Assembly (NCBI RefSeq): GCF_001424195.1
Contig: NZ_LMOO01000006.1
Location: forward strand, 36,871-100,870
DNA from: Cellulomonas sp. Leaf334
Lineage (GTDB): Bacteria > Actinomycetota > Actinomycetes > Actinomycetales > Cellulomonadaceae
DNA length: 64,000 nucleotides
Direction: 5' to 3'
Shown: piece after piece, positions 50,713 to 59,717 of the stretch
Numbering within the stretch: the stretch's first letter is position 1
How the letters are laid out: each line of letters starts with the position of its first letter
Made by a program: the position numbers and the translations under genes
Notes under the pieces: model-generated
What the model saw: only the letters and a program-made list of their open reading frames with translations
The model's database searches: none
What the model was told of the DNA's origin: nothing

Positions 50713-51354
50713 GTGAGCAGCGTCGAGATCCAGGCCGAGCGGCGGGTGGACTGGCGGGAGGTCGTCGTCGTGCTGCTCCTGTCGGTCACCACGATCCTCA
50801 CCGCGTGGGTCGGCTTCCAGGCCAGCAAGTGGGGCGGGTCGATGTCGATCTCGTTCAGCCAGGCGTCGACGGCCAGGATCGAAGCGAGCCGCCTCGAAGG
50901 TGTCGCCAACCGCAAGCTCGACGTCCAGTCGTCGTTGTTCGCTCAGTGGGTCGAGGCGACCGGTTCACAGAACGAGCCCGTCGCCGAGTTCCTGCAGACG
51001 CGATTCCCCGAACCGCTCGCCACAGCGTTCGACGCGTGGATCGCCCTGGAACCCCTGAAGAACGCGGACGCGCCGCTGTCGCCGTTCGACATGCCCGAGT
51101 ACGCGATCCCGGAGCTTGCGCAGTCCGCCGACGCGGACCGGCGCGCGGACGCGAAGTTCGCCCAGGCCCTCGCCGACAACCAGCGAGGAGACAACTACAC
51201 GGTTCTCACGGTGGCGTTCGCGTCCGTCCTGTTCTTCACCGCGATCTCCGAGCGGATGCGCACACCCCGCGGTCGGTACGTCCTCCTCGGACTGGGGATC
51301 GTCCTCTTCGTCGCCGCGACGGTGCTCCTGCTGACGTTCCCCAAGCTGATCTGA
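50713..51354 (+). CDS. Membrane protein with N-terminal and paired C-terminal helices
   Basis: A 213-residue protein. One membrane helix near the N-terminus (VVVVLLLSVTTILTAWVGFQASKW) precedes a long soluble helical segment rich in Ala/Glu (SQASTARIEASRLEGVANRKLD), then two helices at the C-terminus (TVLTVAFASVLFFTAI; YVLLGLGIVLFVAATVLLL). The layout resembles DUF4337-type proteins of unknown function. GTG 50713 lies 6 nt after GATACT, suggesting a leaderless start; ATG 50683 is the alternative. Confidence 0.72.
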   Translation: MSSVEIQAERRVDWREVVVVLLLSVTTILTAWVGFQASKWGGSMSISFSQASTARIEASRLEGVANRKLDVQSSLFAQWVEATGSQNEPVAEFLQTRFPEPLATAFDAWIALEPLKNADAPLSPFDMPEYAIPELAQSADADRRADAKFAQALADNQRGDNYTVLTVAFASVLFFTAISERMRTPRGRYVLLGLGIVLFVAATVLLLTFPKLI

Positions 51355-51674
51355 CGCCACGCTGCAGAGGTGCCGGCATTCCCGCTGGTGCTCGTTCCCG
51401 AACTCCCGGCTGCGGCAGCGACGTGGGGGATCAGCAAGACACGGAGACCAGCTCCGGCCCGTACGAGCCGGGCGACGCCGTGCAGTCCTCGAACGACCCC
51501 GTGGACCAGCTCGTCGTCCAGGACCCCGTCGACCCCACCGCGACGCCCCACCCGTTCACCTCCCTCAGCTGCAGCGCGACGGGCGACATCACGCTGCCCC
51601 CGAACGCGACGACCGTCGGCGGGCACGGCATCTCCCGACCTGCGGCCGGATCGAGGCTTCTGTAGCGTCGACGT
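51355..51674 (+). other. Intergenic region with no convincing gene
   Basis: 320 bp between two rightward genes. A GTG-started 80-codon frame (VGDQQDTETSSGPYEPGDAV and onward) lies inside but lacks a ribosome site or family features. The only supported element is TAGCGT (51663-51668), placed 6 nt before the next gene's GTG, a likely -10. Confidence 0.45.
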
Positions 51675-52532
51675 GTGTCGGATGCGCTGCTCGATGTGGC
51701 CAAGGTCGCGATCCTGACCTTCGTGCTCGCGTCGATGGTGGCGCTGGGGCTGTCGCTCACGGTGCGGCAGATCGTCGAGCCGCTGAGGAACGCCCGGCTC
51801 GTGGTGCTCGCGCTCGTCGCGAACTTCGTGGTGGCGCCCGCGGTGGCGTGGGGGCTCGCCGAGGTGCTCGGTCTCGACGACTCACTGACGCTCGGGCTCC
51901 TGTTGCTCGGCACGGCCGCCGGCGCTCCGTTCCTTCCCAAGCTGGCTCAGCTGGCGAAGGGAGACGTCCCCTACTCCGTGGGACTGATGATCCTGCTGAT
52001 GGTGGTGACCATCCCGTACGTCCCGCTCGTGCTGGGGTGGCTGGTGCCAGGTCTGGAGGTCGGTGCCTGGGACATCGCGAAGCCCCTGGTGTTCCTGATG
52101 CTCCTTCCGCTGGCCGTCGCGCTGGCGGTGCGGGCGCGGTACGACGAGGCGAAGGCGCTCGCCGCGCCGCTCAACACCGTCGCTACCGTCTCGCTCGCGC
52201 TCGGCCTCGTGCTGGCGATCGGCCTCGGTCTGCCGGAGCTGGTCGACGCGTTCGGCACGGGAGCGTTCGTCGCGTCGGCGCTGTTCGTCGTCGTCACGCT
52301 CGTCGTCGGGTACCTCATCGGAGGTTCGGACCGTGACACGCGGGTCGTCTCGGGGCTCGGCGCTGCGCAGCGCAACCTCTCCGCCGCGCTGCTGATCGCC
52401 ACGACGAGCTTCATCGACCAGCCGGAGGTGCTGGTCATGGTGATGGTCGGCGCGGTCCTCATCGAGGTGATCCTGCTGCCGGTCGCCGCGGAGCTGGGCC
52501 GACGGGCGGGGCGGGCACCGACACCGAGGTGA
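51675..52532 (+). CDS. Bile acid:sodium symporter-superfamily (BASS) transporter
   Basis: A 285-residue protein with about nine membrane helices. Typical segments: MVALGLSLTVRQIVEPLRN, LVANFVVAPAVAWGLAEVL, LLLGTAAGAPFLPKLAQLAKGD, GGSDRDTRVVSGLGAAQRNLSAALLIATTSF (conserved crossover region). Relatives carry organic anions with Na+; the substrate is unknown. It has its own leaderless-type -10 and lies 48 bp before the alkylsulfatase gene, so it might supply that enzyme's substrate or export a product, but this is conjecture. Confidence 0.85.
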   Translation: MSDALLDVAKVAILTFVLASMVALGLSLTVRQIVEPLRNARLVVLALVANFVVAPAVAWGLAEVLGLDDSLTLGLLLLGTAAGAPFLPKLAQLAKGDVPYSVGLMILLMVVTIPYVPLVLGWLVPGLEVGAWDIAKPLVFLMLLPLAVALAVRARYDEAKALAAPLNTVATVSLALGLVLAIGLGLPELVDAFGTGAFVASALFVVVTLVVGYLIGGSDRDTRVVSGLGAAQRNLSAALLIATTSFIDQPEVLVMVMVGAVLIEVILLPVAAELGRRAGRAPTPR

Positions 52533-52580
52533 GCACATCAACGGTGGGCGAGACGTCCACCTCGTCACAGTGGGGGAAGC

Positions 52581-54485
52581 ATGACAGAGAGCAGCGGAAC
52601 CACCCCGAAGCCGGCCGCCGCGCCGATCGTCCGGGCGCACCAGGCACTCCTCGAGAGCTTGCCGTTCGCGGACCGGCAGGACTTCGAGGACGCGACGCGC
52701 GGCCTCGTCGGACGCCGAGAGCCGAACGTCGTCACGGCGCAGGACGGCACCGTCCTGTGGGACAACGCGTCGTACGCCTTCCTGCAGGGCGACGCGCCAG
52801 AGACGGTGAATCCCAGCCTGTGGCGGCAGTCCACACTCGTCGCGACGGATGGGCTGTTCGAGGTGGTTCCGGGGATCTACCAGGTCCGCGGAGCAGACCT
52901 GTCCAACATCACGTTCGTCGAAGGTGACTCCGGTGTCATCGTCATCGACCCGCTGATCTCGAAGGAGACCGCAGCGGCTGCGATGGAGCTCTACCGCGAG
53001 CACCGCGGTACCCGGCCCGTCGTCGCGGTCATCTACACCCACTCGCACGTCGACCACTTCGGTGGCGTCAAGGGCGTGACCTCGCAGGAGGACGTCGACT
53101 CCGGCCGGGTGCGCATCTACGCACCCGAAGGCTTCGTCGAGCACGCCGTCTCCGAGAACGTCTACGCCGGCACCGCCATGGGTCGCCGGGCCGGCTACAT
53201 GTACGGCGCCGCCCTGGCACGCGATCCCCGGGGTGGGGTGGGGGCAGGCCTCGGGCAGACGACGTCGACCGGCACCGTCACCCTCATCGAGCCCACGGAC
53301 CTGATCACGACGACAGGTCACGAGGAGGTCATCGACGGAGTGCGGATCGTGTTCCAGATGGCTCCGGGCACCGAGGCCCCGTCGGAGATGCTCTTCTACT
53401 TCCCGGACCACAAGGCCCTGTGCGCCGCTGAGGACGCGACGCACACCTTGCACAACCTGTTGACGTTGCGTGGTGCGGTGGTCCGCGACCCGCACGCATG
53501 GGCGCACTACCTGACCGAGACGATCGACCTGTTCGGTGGCGACATCGAGGTCGTGTTCGCCTCGCACCACTGGCCCACGTGGGGCAACGAGCGCGTCGTC
53601 GAGTTCCTGTCCCTGCAGCGCGACCTGTACGGCTACCTGCACGACCAGACGCTCCGCCTGCTCAACAAGGGGCTGACCGGCCCGGAGATCGCGGAGGAGC
53701 TCGTGCTGCCGCCGGCGCTGGAGAACGCCTGGAGCACACGTGGCTATTACGGCTCGGTCAGCCACAACGTCAAGGCGATCTACCAGCGGTACCTGGGCTG
53801 GTTCAACGGCAACCCGGCCACGCTGTGGGAGCACACACCGGTGGAACGGGCGAAGCGGTACGTCGAGCTGGGCGGCGGTTCGGACGCCGTCGTCGAGAAG
53901 GCGCGCGCATCGTTCGAGGCGGGCGACTACCGCTGGGTGGCTGAGCTCGTCAACCACGTCGTGTTCGCGCAGCCGGACCACGCCGCCGCGCGCGAGCTGC
54001 TCGCCGACACGTACGAGCAGCTGGGCTACGGCTCGGAGAACGGCACCTGGCGCGACTTCTACCTCTCCGGCGCGGTCGAGCTGCGCGACGGTCAGTTCGG
54101 CACCCCGACGGAGACCAACGCACCCGACGTCATCGCGGCGCTGACCCCGTCGATGCTGTTCGACGCGATCGCGATCCAGGTGGACGGACCGAAGGCGTGG
54201 GACGAGAAGCTCTCTCTCGACGTGGTCCTGACCGACGTCGATGAGCGGTACCGGCTGCGCCTGGGCAACGGCGTCCTGACCTACAGCTCCGCCGCCCAGT
54301 CCGGCGCCGCGGACGTCACGCTCACGACCACCCGGCACCGGCTCCCGGCTCTCGCCGGAGGTGACCTCACGGCGGACGGCCTGGCGCGGGCGGGCATCGA
54401 GCTGAGCGGCGATACCGCGGTGCTCGGCCGTCTCGGCGCGGTGCTCGATCCCGGCGACAAGAACTTCGCCATCGTCACCCCGTGA
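52581..54485 (+). CDS. Alkyl sulfatase (SdsA1/BDS1-type metallo-beta-lactamase fold)
   Basis: A 634-residue enzyme hydrolysing primary alkyl sulfates to alcohol and sulfate. The metal-binding motif THSHVDHFGG is at residues 153-162; ADLSNITFVEGDSGVIVIDPL and FASHHWPTWGNERV are further family signatures. An alkylsulfatase dimerisation domain and a C-terminal SCP2-like domain (from about 520) complete the three-part layout. There is no signal peptide, so it is probably cytoplasmic. Its stop overlaps the start of the SulP gene, coupling desulfation with sulfate transport. Confidence 0.93.
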   Translation: MTESSGTTPKPAAAPIVRAHQALLESLPFADRQDFEDATRGLVGRREPNVVTAQDGTVLWDNASYAFLQGDAPETVNPSLWRQSTLVATDGLFEVVPGIYQVRGADLSNITFVEGDSGVIVIDPLISKETAAAAMELYREHRGTRPVVAVIYTHSHVDHFGGVKGVTSQEDVDSGRVRIYAPEGFVEHAVSENVYAGTAMGRRAGYMYGAALARDPRGGVGAGLGQTTSTGTVTLIEPTDLITTTGHEEVIDGVRIVFQMAPGTEAPSEMLFYFPDHKALCAAEDATHTLHNLLTLRGAVVRDPHAWAHYLTETIDLFGGDIEVVFASHHWPTWGNERVVEFLSLQRDLYGYLHDQTLRLLNKGLTGPEIAEELVLPPALENAWSTRGYYGSVSHNVKAIYQRYLGWFNGNPATLWEHTPVERAKRYVELGGGSDAVVEKARASFEAGDYRWVAELVNHVVFAQPDHAAARELLADTYEQLGYGSENGTWRDFYLSGAVELRDGQFGTPTETNAPDVIAALTPSMLFDAIAIQVDGPKAWDEKLSLDVVLTDVDERYRLRLGNGVLTYSSAAQSGAADVTLTTTRHRLPALAGGDLTADGLARAGIELSGDTAVLGRLGAVLDPGDKNFAIVTP

Positions 54486-56197
54486 CGGTGGATCGAGAAG
54501 GCACCGTGGGTACGCCCGCTGCTGCGGAGAAGCTCGCCTTCGGCCGCCCGACCCCGCGAGACGTCAGCTCGGGGTTCGTGACCGGGCTGTTCTCCATCCC
54601 CGAGGGCATGGCATACGCGAGCATCGGAGGGTTCGCGGCGCCGCTCGGGCTGTGGTCCGGGGTCGTCCCGACGATCGTGGGCTCGGTCTTCGCACGCACG
54701 GTTCTCATGGTCACGACGCTGACCAGCGCGATCGCGTTGTCGTCGCAGAGCGTGCTGGCCGCGGCCGGGCTCGACCCCGGTGACCTCGGAGGACTCGCGA
54801 CGCTCACCGTGCTGGTGGGCGTCGTCATGCTCGTGATGGGGCTGCTCAAGCTCGGCTCGGTCATGTCGTTCGTGTCCACCGCCGTGATGACCGGGTTCAC
54901 GACAGGCATCGCGCTGCAGATCGTCGCGGGCGTCATCAAGGACGCCACGGGCTACGTCCCTACCCCGCACAACACGCTCGGCAAGGTGTGGGACGCGGTC
55001 GTGCACGTGGGCAGTTGGGACCCGGCGACCGTCGTCGTCGCTCTCGCGACCGTCGCGGTGTGGGCGGCGTTCCGGTTCGTCAGGCGGCTGACGTCCTACG
55101 CGACGCTGATCGCGCTGCTCGTCGTGTCCGTCGGGTGCGCCGTGGTGCGGCCGGACGTCGAGCTGGTGCAGGACATCGCCGCGATCCCGCGTTCCCTGCC
55201 CCCGTTCTCGCTGCCCGACCTGAGCGCCGTGCCCGCGCTCGCCGCCGGCGCGATCGCGATCGCGCTGGTCGGGCTGGCACAGGCCGCAGGGATCGGCGCC
55301 GCGGTCAGGAACCCGGACGGCTCGCGGCCAGACGCGTCGAAGGACTTCACCGCGCAAGGCCTGGCGAACATCGCGGGCGGGTTCTTCTCCGCGCTGCCGA
55401 CCGGTGGGTCGCTGTCCCGCACGGGTGTCGGCACGAGCGCCGGCGCGCAGACCCGCTGGTCGGGGATCTTCGCCGGGGTCTGGCTGGCGCTGCTCGTGCT
55501 GGCCGTCGGACCGGTGGCCGGGCAGATCCCGATGGCGGTCATCGGCGGCCTCCTGCTCGTCATCGGCGGCGAGCTGATCGCGGGGCGGGCGGGTGACATC
55601 GTCCTCGTCCTGCGCACGTCACCGCTGTCCGCGACCGCGATGGTCGTGACCTTCCTCGCGACGACCCAGCTCCCGCTGCAGGACGCCATCTTCATCGGCG
55701 CTGCGCTGTCGATCCTGCTCTATGCCTTCGCCGAGTCCCGACGGGGCCGGCTCGTGCAGCTCACTCCCGACGGCGACGGCGGGTGGCTCATCGACGACGC
55801 CCCGCAGCAGATCCCGTCCGATCGCACCACCGTCCTGCACTACGTCGGCGGCGGCTTCTTCGCTGAGATCAACCGGCTCGAGGACGAGTGGCCCGACGCC
55901 CGCGGCACCCACGACGCGGCAGTCGTGCTCTCCCTGCGCGGCTCGGCGGGCATCCCGTCCGCGACGTTCCTCCGCGCGTTCGAGCGGGCCTGCCTGCGCC
56001 TGCGCGAGCACGACGTCCAGCTCGTCCTGTGCGGCGTGCCACCGAGCCTGCACCAGCTCCTCGAACGTTCCGGCACGCTCGACGTCCTGGGCCGCGACTC
56101 CGTCGTCCTGGAAACACCGCGCCTCATGGAGTCCGTGACGGCCGCATACGAGATCGCCGAACGGGCGCGAGGCGGGAAGCCGGGCGTGTCACCCTGA
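54482..56197 (+). CDS. SulP-family inorganic anion transporter with STAS-like C-terminus
   Basis: A 571-residue transporter: an N-terminal amphipathic part, about 11-12 membrane helices with the SulP sequence (GLFSIPEGMAYASIGGFAAPLGLWSG), NIAGGFFSALPTGGSLSRTGVGTSAGAQT, and PMAVIGGLLLVIGGELI. A C-terminal soluble domain of about 130 residues resembles STAS (VVLSLRGSAGIPSATFLRAFERACLRL). GTG 54482 overlaps the sulfatase TGA. It probably moves sulfate released by or needed with alkyl-sulfate breakdown. Confidence 0.9.
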   Translation: MTVDREGTVGTPAAAEKLAFGRPTPRDVSSGFVTGLFSIPEGMAYASIGGFAAPLGLWSGVVPTIVGSVFARTVLMVTTLTSAIALSSQSVLAAAGLDPGDLGGLATLTVLVGVVMLVMGLLKLGSVMSFVSTAVMTGFTTGIALQIVAGVIKDATGYVPTPHNTLGKVWDAVVHVGSWDPATVVVALATVAVWAAFRFVRRLTSYATLIALLVVSVGCAVVRPDVELVQDIAAIPRSLPPFSLPDLSAVPALAAGAIAIALVGLAQAAGIGAAVRNPDGSRPDASKDFTAQGLANIAGGFFSALPTGGSLSRTGVGTSAGAQTRWSGIFAGVWLALLVLAVGPVAGQIPMAVIGGLLLVIGGELIAGRAGDIVLVLRTSPLSATAMVVTFLATTQLPLQDAIFIGAALSILLYAFAESRRGRLVQLTPDGDGGWLIDDAPQQIPSDRTTVLHYVGGGFFAEINRLEDEWPDARGTHDAAVVLSLRGSAGIPSATFLRAFERACLRLREHDVQLVLCGVPPSLHQLLERSGTLDVLGRDSVVLETPRLMESVTAAYEIAERARGGKPGVSP

Positions 56198-56215
56198 CCT
56201 GCACAGAGGAAGGGG

Positions 56216-56286
56216 AGCGGACGACGGGAATCGAACCCGCGTAGCCAGTTTGGAAGACTGGGGCTCTACCATTGAGCTACGTCCGC
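56216..56286 (-). tRNA. tRNA-Gly (anticodon TCC)
   Basis: Reading the minus strand: acceptor GCGGACG paired with CGTCCGC (+ strand 56217-56223), D-arm TAGCTCAATGGTAGAG, anticodon stem CCAGT/ACTGG with loop CTTCCAA (anticodon TCC), and T-arm GCGGGTTCGATTCCCGT. CCA is not encoded. It is oriented opposite to the tRNA-Pro gene 107 bp away. Confidence 0.95.
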
Positions 56287-56393
56287 ACAGGTCCGGCTGC
56301 CGCATGCTCAGCCCGGACCGCGGCACCCAGGGTACCGGGTGTGCGAGGGCGCATCGTGCACCTCCCTCGGCCCCCGGGCCTGGTGGGGTGCGC

Positions 56394-56467
56394 CGGGATG
56401 TGGCGCAGGTTGGTAGCGCGTCCGCTTTGGGAGCGGAAGGTCGTGGGTTCGAATCCCGCCATCCCGA
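56394..56467 (+). tRNA. tRNA-Pro (anticodon TGG)
   Basis: Acceptor CGGGATG pairs with CATCCCG (56460-56466), D-arm TGGCGCAGGTTGGTAGCGC, anticodon stem TCCGC/GCGGA with loop TTTGGGA (anticodon TGG), T-arm CGTGGGTTCGAATCCCGC, and discriminator A. CCA is not encoded. Confidence 0.95.
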
Positions 56468-56570
56468 CAGAGAGAGACCGAAGCGGCGGGGCTCGCACGG
56501 TCGCCCGTCCGACGGCGCCTGCGGAGCTCGGACCCGATCCTGGGGTGGCGTTGAACCGGGGGATGTATCA

Positions 56571-56583
56571 GGGCGAATCGCCC
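56571..56583. promoter_or_regulatory. GGGCGA-A-TCGCCC palindrome before the glycosyltransferase
   Basis: A 13-bp palindrome with 6-bp arms, 46 bp before the glycosyltransferase start. It could be an operator or a small hairpin. Nothing else in the tRNA-to-glycosyltransferase gap is assignable. Confidence 0.35.
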
Positions 56584-56629
56584 AGGATCTTGGTCGGGGA
56601 GTGCCCCCGTCACCTCTCGGAGAACCGTC

Positions 56630-57922
56630 ATGAGCAGGATCCTGTTCGCCCTCACCCCCGTCACCGGCCATGTGCGACCTGCGCTGCCGCTGTCCCGCGC
56701 CCTCGTCGAGGACGGTCACGACGTCGTCGTCTACACGGGCCGCAAGTTCGGGCAGGCCGTCGCCGCGACCGGGGCGAAGCATGCGCCGATCGTGCAGGGT
56801 CGCGACCTGGACGACGCCGAGCTCGAGGCCTGGTCGACGGCGCACGGCGCTCCCGCTCCCGGGATCAGGCGGGTGCAGTGGGACGTGCTCCACCACTTCG
56901 TCGCCACGGTCCCCGGGTTCCTGGCCGACATCGACACCGTCGTCGCCGCCGAGCGTCCCGACGTGATCGTCATGGACAACGCGTTCGTGGCGGGGGCGAT
57001 CGCCGCGCGCCGCCACGACCTGCCGTCGGTGCTGTTCTCGGTCTCGCCGCTGGCCCTCTCCAGCAAGGACACGGCGCCGTTCGGCCTGGGACTGCAGCCG
57101 CCGCGGACCGGCCTCGACGGACTGCGGCACGCGCTCCTCGGCTGGTTCACGCGCACGGTCGTGTTCCGGGACGTGCAGAGGGCGGCCGAGCGGATCGTCG
57201 CCGACGCGGGCCAGCCCGTTCCGGACGGCTTCTTTCTCGACTGGGCCCAGACCGAGGTCACCCGCGTGCTGCACCCGTCGATCCCGTCGTTCGAGTACCC
57301 GCGCAGCGACCTGCCGGAGCACGTCGAGCTCGTCGGCCCATTCCTGCCGGCGGGCATCGACCGGTTCGACCCGCCCTCCTGGTGGGACGACGTGCTGGCG
57401 GCGCGTGCGACGGGCCGCCCGGTCGTCCTGGTCACGCAGGGCACGGTCGCGACCGACCACGAGCGGCTCCTCTGGCCGGCGATCGACGGCCTTGCCGACG
57501 AGGACGTCCTCGTCGTCGCGACGACCGAGCCGGTCGGCGCTTACCCGGCGAACGTCCGGGCGACGCCGTTCGTCCCGTTCGACAGACTCCTGCCGCTCGT
57601 CGACGTCCTGGTCACCAACGGGGGCTTCGGGGGTGTCCAGCAGGCGCTCGCCGCGGGCGTGCCCGTGGTCGTCGCCGGGCGTTCGGAGGACAAGGCTGAG
57701 GTCGGAGCGCGGGTGGTCTGGTCCGGTGTCGGTCTGGCGCTGCCCACCGACAAGGTCTCGGACGGCACGACGTCACGGGCGGTCCGCGACGGGGTGCGCC
57801 GGGTGCTGGACGACCCGTCGTTCGCGCGTCGGGCGGCGGAGCTGGCGAACGAGTACGCCGGGTACGACGGCATCGCACGGAGCGTCTCGGTGATCACGGA
57901 GGTCGCGGGCGCCGGACGGTGA
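56630..57922 (+). CDS. GT1-family (MGT/UGT-type) glycosyltransferase
   Basis: A 430-residue GT-B fold enzyme. N-lobe: ILFALTPVTGHVRPALPLSRALVEDGHDVVVYTG. C-lobe: nucleotide-sugar site VVLVTQGTVATDHERLLWPAIDGL and PFVPFDRLLPLVDVLVTNGGFGGVQQALAAGVPVVVAGRSEDKAEVGARV, the UGT/macrolide-glycosyltransferase signature. Known members glycosylate small hydrophobic molecules. There is no biosynthetic cluster nearby, so the acceptor is unknown; a detoxifying or lipid-glycosylating role is possible. The GGAGAA ribosome site is good. Confidence 0.9.
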   Translation: MSRILFALTPVTGHVRPALPLSRALVEDGHDVVVYTGRKFGQAVAATGAKHAPIVQGRDLDDAELEAWSTAHGAPAPGIRRVQWDVLHHFVATVPGFLADIDTVVAAERPDVIVMDNAFVAGAIAARRHDLPSVLFSVSPLALSSKDTAPFGLGLQPPRTGLDGLRHALLGWFTRTVVFRDVQRAAERIVADAGQPVPDGFFLDWAQTEVTRVLHPSIPSFEYPRSDLPEHVELVGPFLPAGIDRFDPPSWWDDVLAARATGRPVVLVTQGTVATDHERLLWPAIDGLADEDVLVVATTEPVGAYPANVRATPFVPFDRLLPLVDVLVTNGGFGGVQQALAAGVPVVVAGRSEDKAEVGARVVWSGVGLALPTDKVSDGTTSRAVRDGVRRVLDDPSFARRAAELANEYAGYDGIARSVSVITEVAGAGR

Positions 57923-57952
57923 GGAGCGTGGGCGGTCCCACAGCCTCTCGGC

Positions 57953-57982
57953 TTGGGAGCGTCGCTCCCCGTGGCGTAAGGT
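57953..57982 (+). promoter_or_regulatory. Likely promoter of tig
   Basis: TTGGGA (57953-57958), an 18-nt spacer and TAAGGT (57977-57982) lie about 125 nt before the trigger-factor start, in a 184-bp gap. Confidence 0.5.
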
Positions 57983-58106
57983 CGAGGGTCGCCAGCGTGC
58001 GGTCGTCGGCCCCGTTCTCGGGGCGTGGGCGACGGCGTGCGGCCCTGAAACACCGGAGATCGCCGGAGTCGCCGGCGCCCGCCCCGATCAGTTGGAGACC
58101 ATCGAA

Positions 58107-59513
58107 GTGAAGAGCGCCGTCGAGACCCTGGAGCCCACCAAGGTCAAGCTGACCGTCGAGGTGACGTACGACGAGCTCAAGCCGAGCATCGATCACGCGT
58201 ACGAGCACATCGCCCAGGACGTCGTCGTCCCCGGCTTCCGCAAGGGCAAGGTGCCGCCGCGCATCATCGACCAGCGCGTCGGCCGCCCGGCCGTCCTCGA
58301 GCACGCGATCAACGAGGGCCTGTCCGGCTTCTACGCCGAGGCCGTCCGCGAGAACAAGCTGCGCCCCCTGGGCCAGCCCGAGGTCGAGGTCACCAAGGTC
58401 CCCGGTCTGACCGCCGCGCCCGCCGGCGAGGAGGGTGAGCTGCACTTCACCGCTGAGGTCGAGGTCCGCCCCGAGATCACCGTCCCGGCGCTCGACGGCA
58501 TCGCCGTCACGGTGGACGACGTCGAGGTCTCCGACGAGGACGTCGCGGCCCGTCTCGACGCGCTGCGCGAGCGCTTCGGCACGCTGGTCGGCGTCGACCG
58601 TCCCGCGGCCGAGGGCGACTTCGTCGTCATCGACCTGACCGCCACGATCGGCGACGAGCAGGTCGACAACGTCTCCGGCGTCAGCTACCAGATCGGGTCG
58701 GGCAACATGCTCGAGGGGCTCGACGAGGCGCTCACGGGCCTCTCGGCCGGCGAGTCGACCACGTTCGAGACGGCCCTCGCGGGCGGCGACCACGCCGGCG
58801 AGACCGCTCAGGTGAACGTCACGGCCACGACGGTCAAGGAGCGCCAGCTCCCCGACGCCGACGACGACTTCGCGCAGCTGGCCAGCGAGTTCGACACGCT
58901 CGAGGAGCTCACGGCGGACCTGCGCACGCAGGCGTCCAGCATCAAGGCGTCGAACCAGGCCGTGCAGGCCCGCGACCTGCTGCTCGAGCAGCTGCTCGCC
59001 GGCACGGAGATCCCCGTCCCGGCGGGTGTCGTCGAGACCGAGGTGCACCGCCACCTCGAGGGTGAGGGTCGTCTGGAGGACGACGAGCACCGTGCCGAGG
59101 TCGGCGAGCAGGCCACCACGGCGCTGCGCAACCAGATCCTCCTGGACACGCTCGCCGAGCAGCTCGAGATCAAGGTCAGCCAGAACGAGCTGCTCGACTA
59201 CCTGGTGAACGCGTCGCGCCAGTACGGCATGGACCCGAACACGTTCATCCAGACCATCGACCAGCAGGGTCAGATCCCGACGATGGTCGCCGAGGTCGCG
59301 CGGTCCAAGGCGCTCGCCGTCGCTCTGCGTCGCGTCGCCGTCACCGACGGCTCCGGCCAGGCCGTGGACCTGTCCGAGTTCATCGGCTCCGACGCCGAGG
59401 ACGCCGAGGAGGCAGCCGCAGCGACCGCGACCGCGTCCGACGCGGCGTCGGACATCTCCGCGTTCGACGTGTACGACGACGAGGTCGAGACGGCCGAGGA
59501 CACCAAGGCCTGA
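58107..59513 (+). CDS. tig: Trigger factor (ribosome-associated chaperone and prolyl isomerase)
   Basis: A 468-residue trigger factor. The N-terminal ribosome-binding domain has VKSAVETLEPTKVKLTVEV and the ribosome-docking GFRKGKVPPRII. A central FKBP-type domain (about 150-240; GDFVVIDLTATIGDEQVDNVSGVSYQIGSGNMLEGLDEAL) and a helical C-terminal domain follow, with an acidic Ala/Asp-rich tail. GTG 58107 (VKSAVE) is chosen rather than TTG 58092 because it gives the family's usual N-terminus. It stands before clpP1-clpP2-clpX, the conserved proteostasis order. Confidence 0.95.
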   Translation: MKSAVETLEPTKVKLTVEVTYDELKPSIDHAYEHIAQDVVVPGFRKGKVPPRIIDQRVGRPAVLEHAINEGLSGFYAEAVRENKLRPLGQPEVEVTKVPGLTAAPAGEEGELHFTAEVEVRPEITVPALDGIAVTVDDVEVSDEDVAARLDALRERFGTLVGVDRPAAEGDFVVIDLTATIGDEQVDNVSGVSYQIGSGNMLEGLDEALTGLSAGESTTFETALAGGDHAGETAQVNVTATTVKERQLPDADDDFAQLASEFDTLEELTADLRTQASSIKASNQAVQARDLLLEQLLAGTEIPVPAGVVETEVHRHLEGEGRLEDDEHRAEVGEQATTALRNQILLDTLAEQLEIKVSQNELLDYLVNASRQYGMDPNTFIQTIDQQGQIPTMVAEVARSKALAVALRRVAVTDGSGQAVDLSEFIGSDAEDAEEAAAATATASDAASDISAFDVYDDEVETAEDTKA

Positions 59514-59521
59514 CCTGCGCT

Positions 59522-59559
59522 CGGAAGGCCCCGCACCCCGTCGGGTGCGGGGCCTTCCG
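59522..59559 (+). terminator. Strong terminator after tig
   Basis: A perfect 17-bp stem, CGGAAGGCCCCGCACCC with its complement (59522-59538 and 59543-59559), has a 4-nt CGTC loop. It starts 8 nt after the stop and is followed by only a weak T-containing stretch. It separates tig from clpP1. Confidence 0.88.
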
Positions 59560-59717
59560 CGTTCCCCGGGGGTCTGCTCTGCCGACAGCGAAAACCCGCG
59601 GTGGCGGGACATGGGCGGGCGGGGGTCCGCGTTAGGGTCACTGCATCGCACGGGTACCCGGACCGGGGATCGACGTGCGGTGCAGGACAGACGTCACCGT
59701 CAGACGAGGGAGCCTTC

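Noticed and set aside
51424..51665. An 80-codon GTG-started frame before the BASS transporter.
   Set aside because: It has no ribosome site, family signature or hydrophobic or catalytic features; it is more likely chance in high-GC sequence.
56216..56467. The divergent tRNA pair as an integration (att) site.
   Set aside because: No integrase gene and no duplicated tRNA 3' end was seen nearby.
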